DNA of 64,000 bases, taken from Streptomyces sp. H27-H5 (GTDB taxonomy: Bacteria; Actinomycetota; Actinomycetes; Streptomycetales; Streptomycetaceae). The stretch lies in NCBI RefSeq assembly GCF_026627505.1, contig NZ_JAPNLK010000025.1:28863-92862 (forward strand), read 5' to 3'. Position numbers and translations under genes: made by a program. How positions within the stretch are numbered: the stretch's first letter is position 1; each line of letters opens with the position of its first letter. Positions 55,085 through 63,782 of this stretch are shown here, in pieces. The notes below the pieces were generated by a model. It saw only the letters and a program-made list of their open reading frames with translations. It searched no databases and was not told where the DNA came from.

Positions 55085-55285
55085 TCAGCCCTGCGGCGGC
55101 TGCGGCGGGCCCTCGGGTTCCCGCTTCGTGTGGTCCCGGCTGTGGACCCGGGCCTCGGTGCGGTGTCCGCGCGCGATGTAGTCCCGTACGACCGCTTCCA
55201 CCGCGTCCTGCGGGGAGCCGACCCCGGCGAGGACCATCACCTCCACCACGAGTTCGGCGTCGAGGCTGAAGTTGACCTTGGCCAT
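55085..55285 (-). CDS. small RHH-type (VapB-antitoxin-like) protein
   Basis: This 66-aa protein begins MAKVNFSLDAELVVEVMVLA and continues GVGSPQDAVEAVVRDYIARG, which fits a ribbon-helix-helix antitoxin of the VapB/DUF2191 type. The C-terminal 20 residues are basic and Pro-rich. GGAGGGGAACC precedes the ATG. No toxin gene lies beside it: the neighbours are a glycosidase and a thioesterase. It may be an orphan antitoxin or a stand-alone DNA-binding protein. Confidence 0.8.
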   Translation of the reverse strand: MAKVNFSLDAELVVEVMVLAGVGSPQDAVEAVVRDYIARGHRTEARVHSRDHTKREPEGPPQPPQG

Positions 55286-55431
55286 GGGGTTCCCCTCCGT
55301 CGTCGTCGGACGGACTCCAGGCCCTGTCGTCGAGGTGGCGCCGGCAAGGCGCGCGGTGTCCGGTGCCGTGCACCGCGAGGCGCAGCGGCGCCCGTGTACC
55401 GGACGTACGGGCGCGCCGCCGGTGTGCACGC

Positions 55432-55466
55432 GTGGGGGGCCGCACCCCTCGGGTACGGCCCCCCAC
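55432..55466 (-). terminator. hairpin after the thioesterase gene
   Basis: Perfect 11-bp arms GTGGGGGGCCG and CGGCCCCCCAC enclose a 13-base loop, 18 bases beyond the thioesterase stop codon. The rest of the 199-base gap holds no gene. Confidence 0.7.
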
Positions 55467-55484
55467 TCCCCCCCCGCGGGCGCG

Positions 55485-55937
55485 TTACGCGTTGGGGCGC
55501 AGCGTCCAGACGACGGTCATCTCACCCGTCACGGCCTCGTCCTCGCGCTGGATGGCGATGGTGACGGGGAACTCGGGGCGACCGCCGGCGTCCAGCTCGG
55601 CGATGACCTCGGCCGCCGGGCGGCCCAGGGTCGCGGTGGCGGTGACGACGCCCTTGGCGAGCTTCTTGTAGCCGATCTCGGCCTTGACGGCGAGCGGTAC
55701 GGCGCGCGAGAGCTGGTCGCTGAAGGCGGCCAGGACGATGGCGCCGCTCGCGGACTCGGCCAGCGTGAACATGGCGCCGGCGTGCGGGCCGCCCACGTGG
55801 TTGTGGTAGTCGGGCTGGTCCGGCAGGCGGACGACCGCGCGCTCCGGGGTGGTCTCCAAGAACTGGAGGTTCAGGGTGCGGGCCATCGGTACCGTCGCGG
55901 CGAGCAATTCGCCCACGTTCATCTGTTCTGCGCTCAT
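55485..55937 (-). CDS. hotdog-fold thioesterase family protein (PaaI/DUF4442-like)
   Basis: This 150-aa protein has the single hotdog domain of the PaaI/DUF4442 group. The helix region reads HNHVGGPHAGAMFTLAESASGAI, and the following strand AVKAEIGYKKLAKG is typical. It probably hydrolyses an acyl-CoA thioester. The ATG at 55937 was chosen from homology; an upstream in-frame start adds 24 unlikely residues. It is divergent from a membrane protein gene. Confidence 0.87.
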   Translation of the reverse strand: MSAEQMNVGELLAATVPMARTLNLQFLETTPERAVVRLPDQPDYHNHVGGPHAGAMFTLAESASGAIVLAAFSDQLSRAVPLAVKAEIGYKKLAKGVVTATATLGRPAAEVIAELDAGGRPEFPVTIAIQREDEAVTGEMTVVWTLRPNA

Positions 55938-56033
55938 GGAACGCGATGTTACCCACGAGTAGATGCGGTTGGCCAGACCTCCACCAGGGGCGGCCGTGGC
56001 TCCCGACACCCGCTCCCACTATCGTTACCGGCC

Positions 56034-57062
56034 ATGTGGCCAGGACAGCAGCAGCCGCCCGGGGGAGAGAACAACCCCCAGGACGCGCAACAGAACCCGT
56101 ACCAGCAGCAGCCGGGAACGCCGAACCCGTACCAGCAGCAGCCGCCGCAGCAGGGGTTCGGCGAGCAGCAGCCCGGCTACGGCTATCCCCAGCCGGGCTA
56201 CCAGACGCCCCCTCCCGTACAGCCGTGGGGACAGCAGCCCCCGCAGGCACCCCAGGGCGGCGGAACCCGCTTCTCGACGAAGACCGTGGCGATCGTCGCG
56301 GCCGCGGCGGTGGTCGTGACGGCCGCCGTCACCGGCACCTTCGTCCTCACCCGGGACAAGAAGAGCGACCAGGCCGACGACAAGCCGGCCGTCGCCTCCT
56401 CGTCCCCCGCCGCGAGCTCGGCCGCACCGGCCGCCCCCACCGGGAACCCGCGCGCCGGTGGTGACCTGAAGCCGGTGATCCCCGGTTGGAAGGTCGTCGT
56501 CAACCCGAAGCACGGCACCGCCTTCGACGTACCGCCGGACTGGGAGGTGCTGAGCTCCGGCATGTCGATCGGCTTCGAGGACGAGGCCAAGGGCGACGGC
56601 TCGCCCATCGTCATGATGTCCGCGCCGGCGTACCTCAAGCAGGACTGGTGCAAGGTCGACTCCGACAAGAACGGCAGCGAGGAGACCACGTCGCTCGGCG
56701 GCACCGGCACCAAGGGCGGCCAGGGAGCCAAGGACACCGCCGAGGCGGCGCGCACCGAGGCCGGCAACTGGGTCTTCGCCGGATACGGGCAGAAGGGACC
56801 GAAGGGCACCACCAAGGTCACGGAGCCCAAGGAGTACACCACCTCCTCCGGCCTCAAGGGGCACATGGCGACCGCCTCGGTGACCGGCCTGCCGAAGGAG
56901 AACAAGTGCTCCTCGGACGGCAAGAGCATCGCCTTCAGCTTCAAGAACGCCAAGAACGACTTCGCGACCTGGGTCCTCTACAGTGCGGCCGGGGTTCCCG
57001 GCGAGGTCAGCCAGGAGACGTACGAGAAGATCCTCAGCTCCGTCCGCCTCAACGCGAGCTGA
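56034..57062 (+). CDS. single-pass membrane protein with Gln/Pro-rich N-terminus
   Basis: This 342-aa protein begins with about 75 residues rich in Gln, Pro, Gly and Tyr, including a repeated NPYQQQPG/P unit. A single membrane helix follows (about 84-106; TVAIVAAAAVVVTAAVTGTF), then a Ser/Ala/Pro linker and an outer domain of about 200 residues with two Cys. Such proline-rich cytosolic tails in actinobacteria often bind partner proteins near the growing tip. A TATCGT box ends 8 bases before the ATG, so the mRNA may be almost leaderless. No family is recognised. Confidence 0.82.
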   Translation: MWPGQQQPPGGENNPQDAQQNPYQQQPGTPNPYQQQPPQQGFGEQQPGYGYPQPGYQTPPPVQPWGQQPPQAPQGGGTRFSTKTVAIVAAAAVVVTAAVTGTFVLTRDKKSDQADDKPAVASSSPAASSAAPAAPTGNPRAGGDLKPVIPGWKVVVNPKHGTAFDVPPDWEVLSSGMSIGFEDEAKGDGSPIVMMSAPAYLKQDWCKVDSDKNGSEETTSLGGTGTKGGQGAKDTAEAARTEAGNWVFAGYGQKGPKGTTKVTEPKEYTTSSGLKGHMATASVTGLPKENKCSSDGKSIAFSFKNAKNDFATWVLYSAAGVPGEVSQETYEKILSSVRLNAS

Positions 57063-57073
57063 TCTTCGCAGCC

Positions 57074-57121
57074 CCCTGCCCGGGGCCGGAATTTCGTTTG
57101 GAATCCCGGCCCCGGGCAGGG
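57074..57121 (+). terminator. 16-bp perfect hairpin between membrane protein and MFS genes
   Basis: Arms CCCTGCCCGGGGCCGG and its complement pair over 16 bp around a 16-base loop, 11 bases after the stop codon. The MFS start follows 11 bases after the hairpin, with GATAGT as a possible -10, so the terminator abuts the next promoter. Confidence 0.8.
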
Positions 57122-57132
57122 ATAGTCCGTGG

Positions 57133-58437
57133 GTGAGCACTCCCCCCGCCGGTCCCGCCCCGCTGTCCGCACGCCGCCGTCCGGCGTGGGCGGGCCGCAA
57201 CTACAGCCTTCTGACGGCCGCGGCGGTCGTCACGAACCTGGGCAGCCACGGAGCGCTCATCGCGGCCTCCTTCGCAGTCATCCAGACCGGCGGGTCCCCG
57301 GGCGACGTCGGCCTCGTCGCGGCCGCACGCACCCTGCCGCTCGTCCTGTTCCTGCTCATCGGCGGAGCGATCGCCGACCGGCTCCCCCGCCACCGCGTGA
57401 TGGTCTGGGCGAACGCCCTGAACTGCGTCTCCCAGGCCGCGTTCGCCGTGATCGTCCTCACCGGGCATCCGCGGTTGTGGCAGATGATGCTGCTGACCGC
57501 GCTCTGCGGCACGGGCACCGCGTTCTTCAATCCGGCCGCCGAGGGCATGCTGCTCTCCACCGTGTCCGGCCCGCACGCCAACCGCGCCTTCGCGCTCTTC
57601 CGGATGGCCATGAACGGCGCCGGCATCGGCGGCGCGGCCCTCGGCGGCGCCCTGATCGCCGCCGTGGGCCCGGGCTGGGTGCTCGCCGTCGACGCGGCGG
57701 CCTTCGCCGTCGCCGGCGCCCTGCGCGCCTTCCTCGACGTCGGTCACATCCCCGAGCGGGTCCCCGGCGGCGGGCTGCTGTCCGACCTGCGCGAGGGCTG
57801 GGTGGAGTTCAGGACCCGCCCGTGGCTGTGGAGCATCGTGCTCCAGTTCTCCGTGGTCGTCGCCGTCGTCGGCGCCGCCGAGGCCGTGTACGGGCCGCTG
57901 GTCGCGCGGGACCGACTCGGCGGGGCGGCCCCCTGGGGCCTCGCCCTGGCCTTCTTCGGCGTGGGCACCATCGCCGGCGCCTTCCTCATGATGGCGTGGA
58001 AGCCCCGACGGTTGCTGCTGGTCGGCACCCTGTGCGTGTTCCCGCTGGCGATGCCGTCCGCCGGGCTGGCGGTCCCGCTTCCCGTGTGGGCCCTGTGTCT
58101 CGTGATGCTCGTGAGCGGTCTGGCGATCGAGGTGTTCGGCGTCAGCTGGATGACGACCATGCACCAGGAGATCCCGGAGGAGAAGTTTTCCCGGGTGTCC
58201 GCCTACGACTGGTTCGGCTCGGTGTCGATGCTGCCGCTCGCCACCGCGCTGGCCGGCCCCGTCGAATCGGCCTTCGGTCGCACCTCGGCCCTGTGGGGGT
58301 GCGCGGCCCTGGTGATCCTGGTCACCGGACTGGTCCTGTTCGTCCCGGACGTCCGCCGGATGACCCGCAAGTCCCCGAAGGAGGCCCCCGACCTCCACAC
58401 CGCGCCGCCCACCCCGGCCACGCTCCCCCTGGTCTGA
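57133..58437 (+). CDS. MFS transporter
   Basis: This 434-aa protein has about twelve membrane helices and the MFS loop motif GGAIADRLPRHRVM between helices 2 and 3. It resembles the MFS_3/enterobactin-exporter-like group of Streptomyces. The GTG start lies about 7 bases after a possible -10 box, so it may be leaderless. The substrate is unknown; efflux of a small molecule is likely. It converges on the spermidine-synthase-like gene. Confidence 0.9.
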   Translation: MSTPPAGPAPLSARRRPAWAGRNYSLLTAAAVVTNLGSHGALIAASFAVIQTGGSPGDVGLVAAARTLPLVLFLLIGGAIADRLPRHRVMVWANALNCVSQAAFAVIVLTGHPRLWQMMLLTALCGTGTAFFNPAAEGMLLSTVSGPHANRAFALFRMAMNGAGIGGAALGGALIAAVGPGWVLAVDAAAFAVAGALRAFLDVGHIPERVPGGGLLSDLREGWVEFRTRPWLWSIVLQFSVVVAVVGAAEAVYGPLVARDRLGGAAPWGLALAFFGVGTIAGAFLMMAWKPRRLLLVGTLCVFPLAMPSAGLAVPLPVWALCLVMLVSGLAIEVFGVSWMTTMHQEIPEEKFSRVSAYDWFGSVSMLPLATALAGPVESAFGRTSALWGCAALVILVTGLVLFVPDVRRMTRKSPKEAPDLHTAPPTPATLPLV

Positions 58438-58487
58438 CCCGCCCTCACCGAGGCCCGGGCGGCCGGGGCTCCTCGGCCCCTGGTCGA

Positions 58488-59336
58488 CTAGTCGACGCTG
58501 AACGCGCCCGTCGGCGGCTCCGGCGAGGCGACCGCCTCCGCGTCTCCCACCGGCAGCGCCCCCCGCATGAACCGAGCCAACGCCTCGCCGTCCTCCACCC
58601 GCGCCGCGAACGCGTCGGCCGCGCAGCGCCGGGCCAGCGCCGCCACCGGGATCTCCCGGTCCGACGCCACGAGCACCGCGTTCCCGAAACGCCGTCCCCG
58701 CAGCACGCCCGGTTCCGCGATCAGCGCCAGTTCCCCGAACACCGCCCCGAAGTTCGCCAGCTGCGCCCGCAGGAATCCGAAGGGCGCCCCGTCGGCCAGG
58801 TTCGCCGCGTACAGCCCGCCGGGCCTGAGCACCCGGGCCGCCTCCCGCGCGTACTCCACCGAGGTCAGCGGCGCCGGCACCCGCGAGCCGCCGAACACGT
58901 CCGCGACCAGGATGTCCACGCTCGCGGCGGGGGCGCCGCCCAACCAGGCCCGGGCGTCGGCCGCGTGCACCGTGACCCCGGCGCCGTCCGCCAGCGGCAG
59001 GTGCCGCGCCACCATGTCCACCAGTTCCGCGTCGAACTCCACCACCTGCTGCCGGGATCCGGGCCGGGTCGCGGCGGCGTAGCGCGGCAGGGTCAGCGCG
59101 CCCCCGCCCAGGTGCAGCAGGTCCAGCGGGGTCCCGGGCTCGGCAGCGCAGTCGAGTACGTGGGCCAGCCGGCGCACGTACTCGAACTCCAGGTGCTCCG
59201 GGGCGTCGAGGTCCACGTACGACTGCGGTGCCCCGTTGACGGTCAGCAGCCAGGCCCGCTCCCGGTCCACGTCCGGCATCAGCTTGGCGGTGCCCTGGCC
59301 CACGTCCCGGATCACCGGGATCTGTTCGTCGTCCAC
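58488..59336 (-). CDS. spermidine synthase-like protein
   Basis: This 282-aa protein has the aminopropyltransferase Rossmann fold. It shows LLHLGGGALTLPRYAAATRP (motif I), VVEFDAELVDMV (acidic end of strand 2) and HAADARAWL and ILVADVFGGSRVP (later motifs). The usual catalytic DxxDP of true spermidine synthases is replaced by ADVFGGS, so polyamine synthesis is uncertain. The GTG start has GGTGGG upstream. It follows the patatin gene by 26 bases on the same strand, so they may be co-transcribed. Confidence 0.87.
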   Translation of the reverse strand: MDDEQIPVIRDVGQGTAKLMPDVDRERAWLLTVNGAPQSYVDLDAPEHLEFEYVRRLAHVLDCAAEPGTPLDLLHLGGGALTLPRYAAATRPGSRQQVVEFDAELVDMVARHLPLADGAGVTVHAADARAWLGGAPAASVDILVADVFGGSRVPAPLTSVEYAREAARVLRPGGLYAANLADGAPFGFLRAQLANFGAVFGELALIAEPGVLRGRRFGNAVLVASDREIPVAALARRCAADAFAARVEDGEALARFMRGALPVGDAEAVASPEPPTGAFSVD

Positions 59337-59362
59337 CCCACCATTGTCGGGCCGCCGCGCCG

Positions 59363-60211
59363 TCAGGTCGCCCAGACGGCCGTCGCCTCGGCCACGTGAT
59401 CGGCCGCCTGTGCCAGCCCCGCCCGCGCCGCCGGGTCCCGCCGGGCGGGATCCAGGACATTGCGCCCGAAGGCCTTGCGCGCCGCCTGGGACGGGGTGAT
59501 GAGCAGCACCCGGGCCCCGGCCGCCCGCAGCCGGGCGGCCTGCGCGGCGGGCGACGGGATCATGCCGCTGCCCAGGCTCATGGGCGCGAGGATCACCACC
59601 CGGGCGTATCCCGCGGCCAGGTCGGCGTTGGTGGCGGAGCGGACACCGCCGTCCATGAACCGTCGCCCGCCCACGGTCACCGGCGGCCATACCCCGGGCA
59701 CGGCGCAACTCGCCGAGACGGCGTCCAGCAGCCCGGCCCCGCCCGCGCGGTCGAAGGCGGTCAGTTCCCCGCTCAGGGTGTCCACCGCGGTGACGACGAA
59801 CCGCCGCTCGGGCCACTCCTGCGAGACGAGCCGGGCCCTGAGGACCTCGCGGCGCTCCGTCTCGGCGGTCGCCCCGGCGGCGGCCAGGGCGTAGGCGCCG
59901 ATGCGCCTGCGGTAGCCGGCCGCGTCCCGCGAGCGGGCCATCGCGACGGCGTACCGTGCGACGAGCCCCGCGCCGAGCCGCGCCGTCGCCTCGCCCGAGG
60001 CCTCGCCCAGCTGACGCTCGTACAGCTCCCGTGGGGTCAGCAGCCCGGAGGTGAGCTGCGCGCCCACCACCGAGCCGGCCGAGGTGCCGACGACGAGTTC
60101 GGCGCTGCCCAGGTCGATGCCCGCACGGGCGAGTCCGTACAGGATCCCGCTCTCCCAGCCGATCCCGGTGAGCCCCCCGCCGCCCAGCACCAGTGCCGTT
60201 TCGCCGCTCAT
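59363..60211 (-). CDS. patatin-like phospholipase
   Basis: This 282-aa protein has the patatin catalytic dyad. The oxyanion loop is GGGGLTGIG at 10-18, the nucleophile Ser44 sits in VGTSAGS and the Asp187 partner is in FMDGGVRS. It has no signal peptide. It probably cleaves acyl chains from lipids. The ATG at 60211 matches the family N-terminus (MSGETALVLGGGG). Confidence 0.92.
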   Translation of the reverse strand: MSGETALVLGGGGLTGIGWESGILYGLARAGIDLGSAELVVGTSAGSVVGAQLTSGLLTPRELYERQLGEASGEATARLGAGLVARYAVAMARSRDAAGYRRRIGAYALAAAGATAETERREVLRARLVSQEWPERRFVVTAVDTLSGELTAFDRAGGAGLLDAVSASCAVPGVWPPVTVGGRRFMDGGVRSATNADLAAGYARVVILAPMSLGSGMIPSPAAQAARLRAAGARVLLITPSQAARKAFGRNVLDPARRDPAARAGLAQAADHVAEATAVWAT

Positions 60212-60317
60212 CGCCGCCCGCCCCTCGGTCGTGTCCCGTGATGACGGCAGTCTGGCCGAAGCCGACCGCCGCCACCACGGCGGGCCCCGATCCGGGGGAC
60301 GCCGGACGGTCACGGGC

Positions 60318-61496
60318 CTAGAGGACGTCGGCCACCGTCCCGGCGCCGACCGTGCGCCCGCCCTCACGGATCGCGAAGCCGAGTCCGGTCTCCAGCGGCA
60401 CGTCCCGCCCCAGCTCGACGGTCATGGTGACCGTCTCCCCGGGTCGGATCACGGCCGCCTCGCCCAGGTCCACGTCCCCGACCACGTCGGCGGTGCGGAT
60501 GTAGAACTGCGGCCGGTACCCGGACGCGATCGCCGTCGTGCGACCGCCCTCCCGCGCGGAGAGCACGTACACCCGCGCGGTGAAGCGGCGGCTCGGCTCG
60601 ACGCTCCCGGGCGCCGCGACGACGTGCCCGCGCCGGACCCCGTCGCGCGGCACGCCGCGCAGCAGGAGCGCGACGTTGTCCCCGGCCTCGGCGGACTCCA
60701 TCGGCCGGCCGAAGGTCTCCAGCCCGGTGACCACCGTCTCGACCGGCTCGCCGTCCCCGCCGAGCACGCTCACGCGCTCGCCGAGCCGGATCGAGCCCCG
60801 CTCGACGGCGCCGGTCACGACGGTCCCTCGCCCGGTGATGGTCAGCACGTTCTCCACCGGCAGCAGGAACGGCGCGTCCGTGTAGCGCACCGGCATCGGC
60901 ACGTACGTGTCCACCGCGTCCAGCAGCGCCTCGATCGCCCCGGTCCAGCGCGGGTCCCCCTCCAGCGCCCCGAGCCCGGAGACCCGGACGACCGGGGCGG
61001 TGTCGCCGCCGTAGCCGTGCGCGGTGAGCAGCTCGCGGACCTCCAGCTCCACCAGGTCGGTGAGCTCGGGATCCCCGGCGTCGGCCTTGTTGAGGGCCAC
61101 CACGATGTGGTTCACGCCCACTTGGCGGGCGAGCAGTACGTGCTCGGCGGTCTGTGGCATGACGCCGTCGAGCGCGGACACGACGAGGATCGCCCCGTCG
61201 AGCTGGGCCGCGCCCGTGACCATGTTCTTCACGTAGTCGGCGTGGCCCGGCATGTCGACGTGGGCGTAGTGCCGGGTGTCGGTCTCGTACTCGACGTGCG
61301 TGAGGTTGATGGTGATGCCGCGCCGGGCCTCCTCGGGCGCCCGGTCGATGCGGTCGAACGGGACGAAGGAGGCGCCGCCGCGCTCGGCGAGGACCTTGGT
61401 GATGGCGGCGGTGAGGGTCGTCTTCCCGTGGTCGACGTGTCCCATGGTGCCGATGTTGAGGTGCGGCTTGGTGCGCACGAAGGCCGTCTTGGCCAT
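60318..61496 (-). CDS. tuf3: divergent elongation factor Tu (EF-Tu3)
   Basis: This 392-aa protein is an EF-Tu homologue unlike the main Streptomyces EF-Tu1. GTPase motifs are kept: GHVDHGKT (19-26), NKAD (136-139) and the catalytic His85 in DMPGH. It differs at conserved places: Cys82 of DCPGH is Met, the SAL motif reads SGL (173-175), and the C-terminal RTVGAG ends in TVADVL. This matches the tuf3 class of S. coelicolor and S. ramocissimus. That class is non-essential, reported under positive stringent control, and in S. ramocissimus its product resists EF-Tu inhibitors. The ATG at 61496 is canonical (MAKTAF). Confidence 0.93.
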   Translation of the reverse strand: MAKTAFVRTKPHLNIGTMGHVDHGKTTLTAAITKVLAERGGASFVPFDRIDRAPEEARRGITINLTHVEYETDTRHYAHVDMPGHADYVKNMVTGAAQLDGAILVVSALDGVMPQTAEHVLLARQVGVNHIVVALNKADAGDPELTDLVELEVRELLTAHGYGGDTAPVVRVSGLGALEGDPRWTGAIEALLDAVDTYVPMPVRYTDAPFLLPVENVLTITGRGTVVTGAVERGSIRLGERVSVLGGDGEPVETVVTGLETFGRPMESAEAGDNVALLLRGVPRDGVRRGHVVAAPGSVEPSRRFTARVYVLSAREGGRTTAIASGYRPQFYIRTADVVGDVDLGEAAVIRPGETVTMTVELGRDVPLETGLGFAIREGGRTVGAGTVADVL

Positions 61497-61528
61497 GCTG
61501 TCTTCCCGTGTGTTCCGAAGCTGGAGCG

Positions 61529-61567
61529 GGACCCCTGGAGCGAACCGACCCTCCCCCTGTGGGGTCC
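61529..61567 (-). promoter_or_regulatory. alternative hairpins in the tuf3 leader
   Basis: GGACCCC (61529-61535) can pair with GGGGTCC (61561-61567), with an inner GGAG/CTCC helix. GACCC at 61547-61551 can instead pair with GGGTC inside the same right arm. The two structures exclude each other, 33-71 bases before tuf3. An attenuator-like switch is possible but unproven. Confidence 0.4.
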
Positions 61568-61587
61568 GCCGGACGATCCGGGAAGGG

Positions 61588-61698
61588 TCAGCTTCGTGCG
61601 CCGTCGAATGCGACGAGGGCGAGATCCTCCACGAGGAAGGCAGCCTTCGGCGCGTCCGCGACTGCGGACGGCGCTGCGAGGAAGGCGTGCCTGGACAT
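61588..61698 (-). CDS. candidate 36-aa peptide upstream of tuf3
   Basis: The short frame encodes [20 protein letters not shown] followed by a hydrophobic-acidic C-terminus ending FDGARS. AGGA lies 8 bases before the ATG. Third positions are about 80% G/C, which is compatible with coding. It ends 91 bases before tuf3 on the same strand, so it may be a leader peptide or a separate small peptide. I do not recognise a family, and it could be chance. Confidence 0.4.
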   Translation of the reverse strand: MSRHAFLAAPSAVADAPKAAFLVEDLALVAFDGARS

Positions 61699-62109
61699 GT
61701 CGCCGATCCTGCCGTGCGATCGGACCGGCGTCGAACCAATTTCCGCGCGGCCGGGGGTTCTTGCCGGCTCGGCCGGTTCATCGCGCGCCCGGGCGCTCAC
61801 TGTCCGCGAGGGGCCGGCGACGCCGCGCGGGAAGGGGCGGCCGGTTCCGGCGGGTCTCGCAGTGTCCTTGGTCACTGTCCGGGCCGGTGCGCGGCGTCGG
61901 GGCGCGCGGTCGCGTACGGACGGGTCCGGCCGTCCTCGGCGCGGGCCCGTCGGACGACCGGCCTGCTCGGCGTCCACGACGCGCTCCCGCCGGGCGACGC
62001 GAACCCCTTCTGCGGGCGGGCGCGGGGCACGTGCGGAGGTCGCCGGTCGTTCGACCGCATGAGGTCCGGATTACGGCGCGACGCCGCATGTGTCGGTTAG
62101 TCTCCCGGG
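61699..62109. other. gap with no clear gene between the tuf3 leader and VTT gene
   Basis: Frames here are Arg- and Pro-rich and lack ribosome sites. A TAGTCT -10-like box at 62098-62103 lies just before the VTT start and would give it a leaderless mRNA. Promoters for the minus-strand tuf3 unit must also lie here, but I see no consensus match. Confidence 0.5.
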
Positions 62110-62838
62110 ATGTCCCTCCTCCTCGCGCCGTGGACCCGGCTGTCGGTGCTCGTCCTGCTGCTCGTGGCGGCGGGCGTGTGCGTGCTGCTGTACGAGCCCC
62201 AGCGCCTCCTCTCGGAGGGGTGGCCGCCGGCGCTGCCGGTGGGTGTGGCGGTGTCGCTGTTCGCGGCGGTGTACGGGTTGTGCACGGCGGCGTTCGTGCC
62301 GCGCCCGCTGCTGAACCTGGCCGCCGGGGCGGTCTTCGGAACCGCGTTCGGCCTGGTGGCGGCGGTCGGTGGGACGGTGCTCGGGGCCGGCGTCGCCTTC
62401 GGTCTGGGGCGGGTGATGGGGCAGGGGGCTTTGCGTCCGCTGTTGCGCGGCCGCTGGTTGCAGGCGGCCGACGGACAGTTGAGCCGGCACGGGTTCCGTT
62501 CCATGCTGGCGATCCGGATCTTCCCCGGGGTGCCCTTCGCCGCGGCCAACTACTGTGCGGCGGTCTCCCGTTGCGGCTGGCTGCCGTTCCTGACGGCGAC
62601 GGCGCTCGGCACGGTCCCGAACACCGCCGCGTACGTGATCGCGGGGGCCAGCGCCTCGTCCCCGGGATCGCCCGCGTTCCTCGCGTCGTTCGGCTTCATC
62701 GCGGTCTCCGGGGTCGTCGCGGCGGCCGTCGCCTGGCGCAAGCGGCACCGCCTGGCACCCCCCGTCGTACACGGCCCGACGTACGAGCCGGCCTCCCACC
62801 ACCCCCCTGTGGTCAGCGGCGCCCCCCACGGGCCCTAG
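62110..62838 (+). CDS. TVP38/TMEM64-type VTT domain membrane protein
   Basis: This 242-aa protein has about six membrane helices and the VTT (SNARE-associated) core: FVPRPLLNLAAGAVFGTAFG, LGAGVAFGLGRVMG and IRIFPGVPFAAANY. The family is structurally related to DedA proteins, some of which flip undecaprenyl phosphate. uppP starts 48 bases downstream, so a role in carrier-lipid recycling is plausible. The C-terminal tail is hydrophilic and Pro/His-rich. Its stop codon TAG is part of a TAGCAT box that may serve uppP. Confidence 0.88.
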   Translation: MSLLLAPWTRLSVLVLLLVAAGVCVLLYEPQRLLSEGWPPALPVGVAVSLFAAVYGLCTAAFVPRPLLNLAAGAVFGTAFGLVAAVGGTVLGAGVAFGLGRVMGQGALRPLLRGRWLQAADGQLSRHGFRSMLAIRIFPGVPFAAANYCAAVSRCGWLPFLTATALGTVPNTAAYVIAGASASSPGSPAFLASFGFIAVSGVVAAAVAWRKRHRLAPPVVHGPTYEPASHHPPVVSGAPHGP

Positions 62839-62886
62839 CATCGGACCCGAACTGCCCGACGATCACAAGGACGAGCGCACCCCGAC

Positions 62887-63765
62887 ATGAGCTGGTTCGA
62901 ATCCCTAATCCTCGGTCTCGTCCAGGGGCTTACGGAGTTCCTCCCGATCTCCTCCAGTGCCCACCTCAGGCTGACCGCGGCTTTCGCCGGCTGGCACGAC
63001 CCGGGGGCGGCCTTCACCGCCATCACCCAGATCGGCACCGAGGCCGCCGTCCTGATCTACTTCCGCAAGGACATCGCGCGGATCATCTCCACCTGGTTCC
63101 GTTCCCTCTACACCAAGGCCCTCCGCTCCGAACAGGACGCGAAGATGGGCTGGCTGGTGATCGTCGGATCGATCCCGATCGGTGTCCTCGGCCTCGTGTT
63201 CAAGGACGCGATCGTGGGCCCGGCCCGCGACCTGCGACTGACCGCCACCACCCTGATCGTGATGGGCATCGTGCTCGGCTATGCCGACTGGCTGGCCTCG
63301 CGCGACGAGCAGGGCGGGAAGCACCGTGTGGTCAAGGAGCGCAAGACGCTCCAGGAGCTGGGCGTCAAGGACGGCCTGATCTTCGGTGCCTGCCAGGCGA
63401 TGGCGCTGATCCCCGGTGTCTCGCGGTCCGGCGCGACGATCTCCGGCGGTCTGCTCCTGGGCTTCACGCGCGAGGCGGCGGCCCGCTATTCGTTCCTCCT
63501 CGCCATCCCGGCCGTGCTGGCCTCCGGGGCGTTCGAGATCAAGGACGTGGTCGAGACCCCGGGGCACATCTCCTGGGGTCCGACGATCTTCGCGACCGTC
63601 ATCGCCTTCTTCGTGGGCTACGCCGTGATCGCCTGGTTCATGAGATTCATCACCACGAAGAGCTTCATGCCGTTCGTGATCTATCGAATCCTGCTCGGAA
63701 TCCTGCTGTTCGTGCTGGTGGGAGCCGGTGTGCTCAGCCCGCACGCGGGCGAATCCGGCGGCTGA
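62887..63765 (+). CDS. uppP: undecaprenyl-diphosphate phosphatase
   Basis: This 292-aa membrane enzyme dephosphorylates undecaprenyl pyrophosphate so the lipid carrier can be reused for peptidoglycan and glycan export; it can also confer bacitracin resistance. Diagnostic motifs are GLTEFLPISSSAHL at about 14-27 and PGVSRSGATI at about 176-185. About eight helices are predicted. Homology starts at the ATG. A TAGCAT box at 62836-62841 may give it its own promoter. Confidence 0.95.
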   Translation: MSWFESLILGLVQGLTEFLPISSSAHLRLTAAFAGWHDPGAAFTAITQIGTEAAVLIYFRKDIARIISTWFRSLYTKALRSEQDAKMGWLVIVGSIPIGVLGLVFKDAIVGPARDLRLTATTLIVMGIVLGYADWLASRDEQGGKHRVVKERKTLQELGVKDGLIFGACQAMALIPGVSRSGATISGGLLLGFTREAAARYSFLLAIPAVLASGAFEIKDVVETPGHISWGPTIFATVIAFFVGYAVIAWFMRFITTKSFMPFVIYRILLGILLFVLVGAGVLSPHAGESGG

Positions 63766-63782
63766 ACCAGGGCCGTACAGGT

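Noticed and set aside
62836..62841. TAGCAT as proof of a separate uppP promoter
   Set aside because: The box fits, but no -35 supports it, so co-transcription with the VTT gene remains open; it is kept only as a note.
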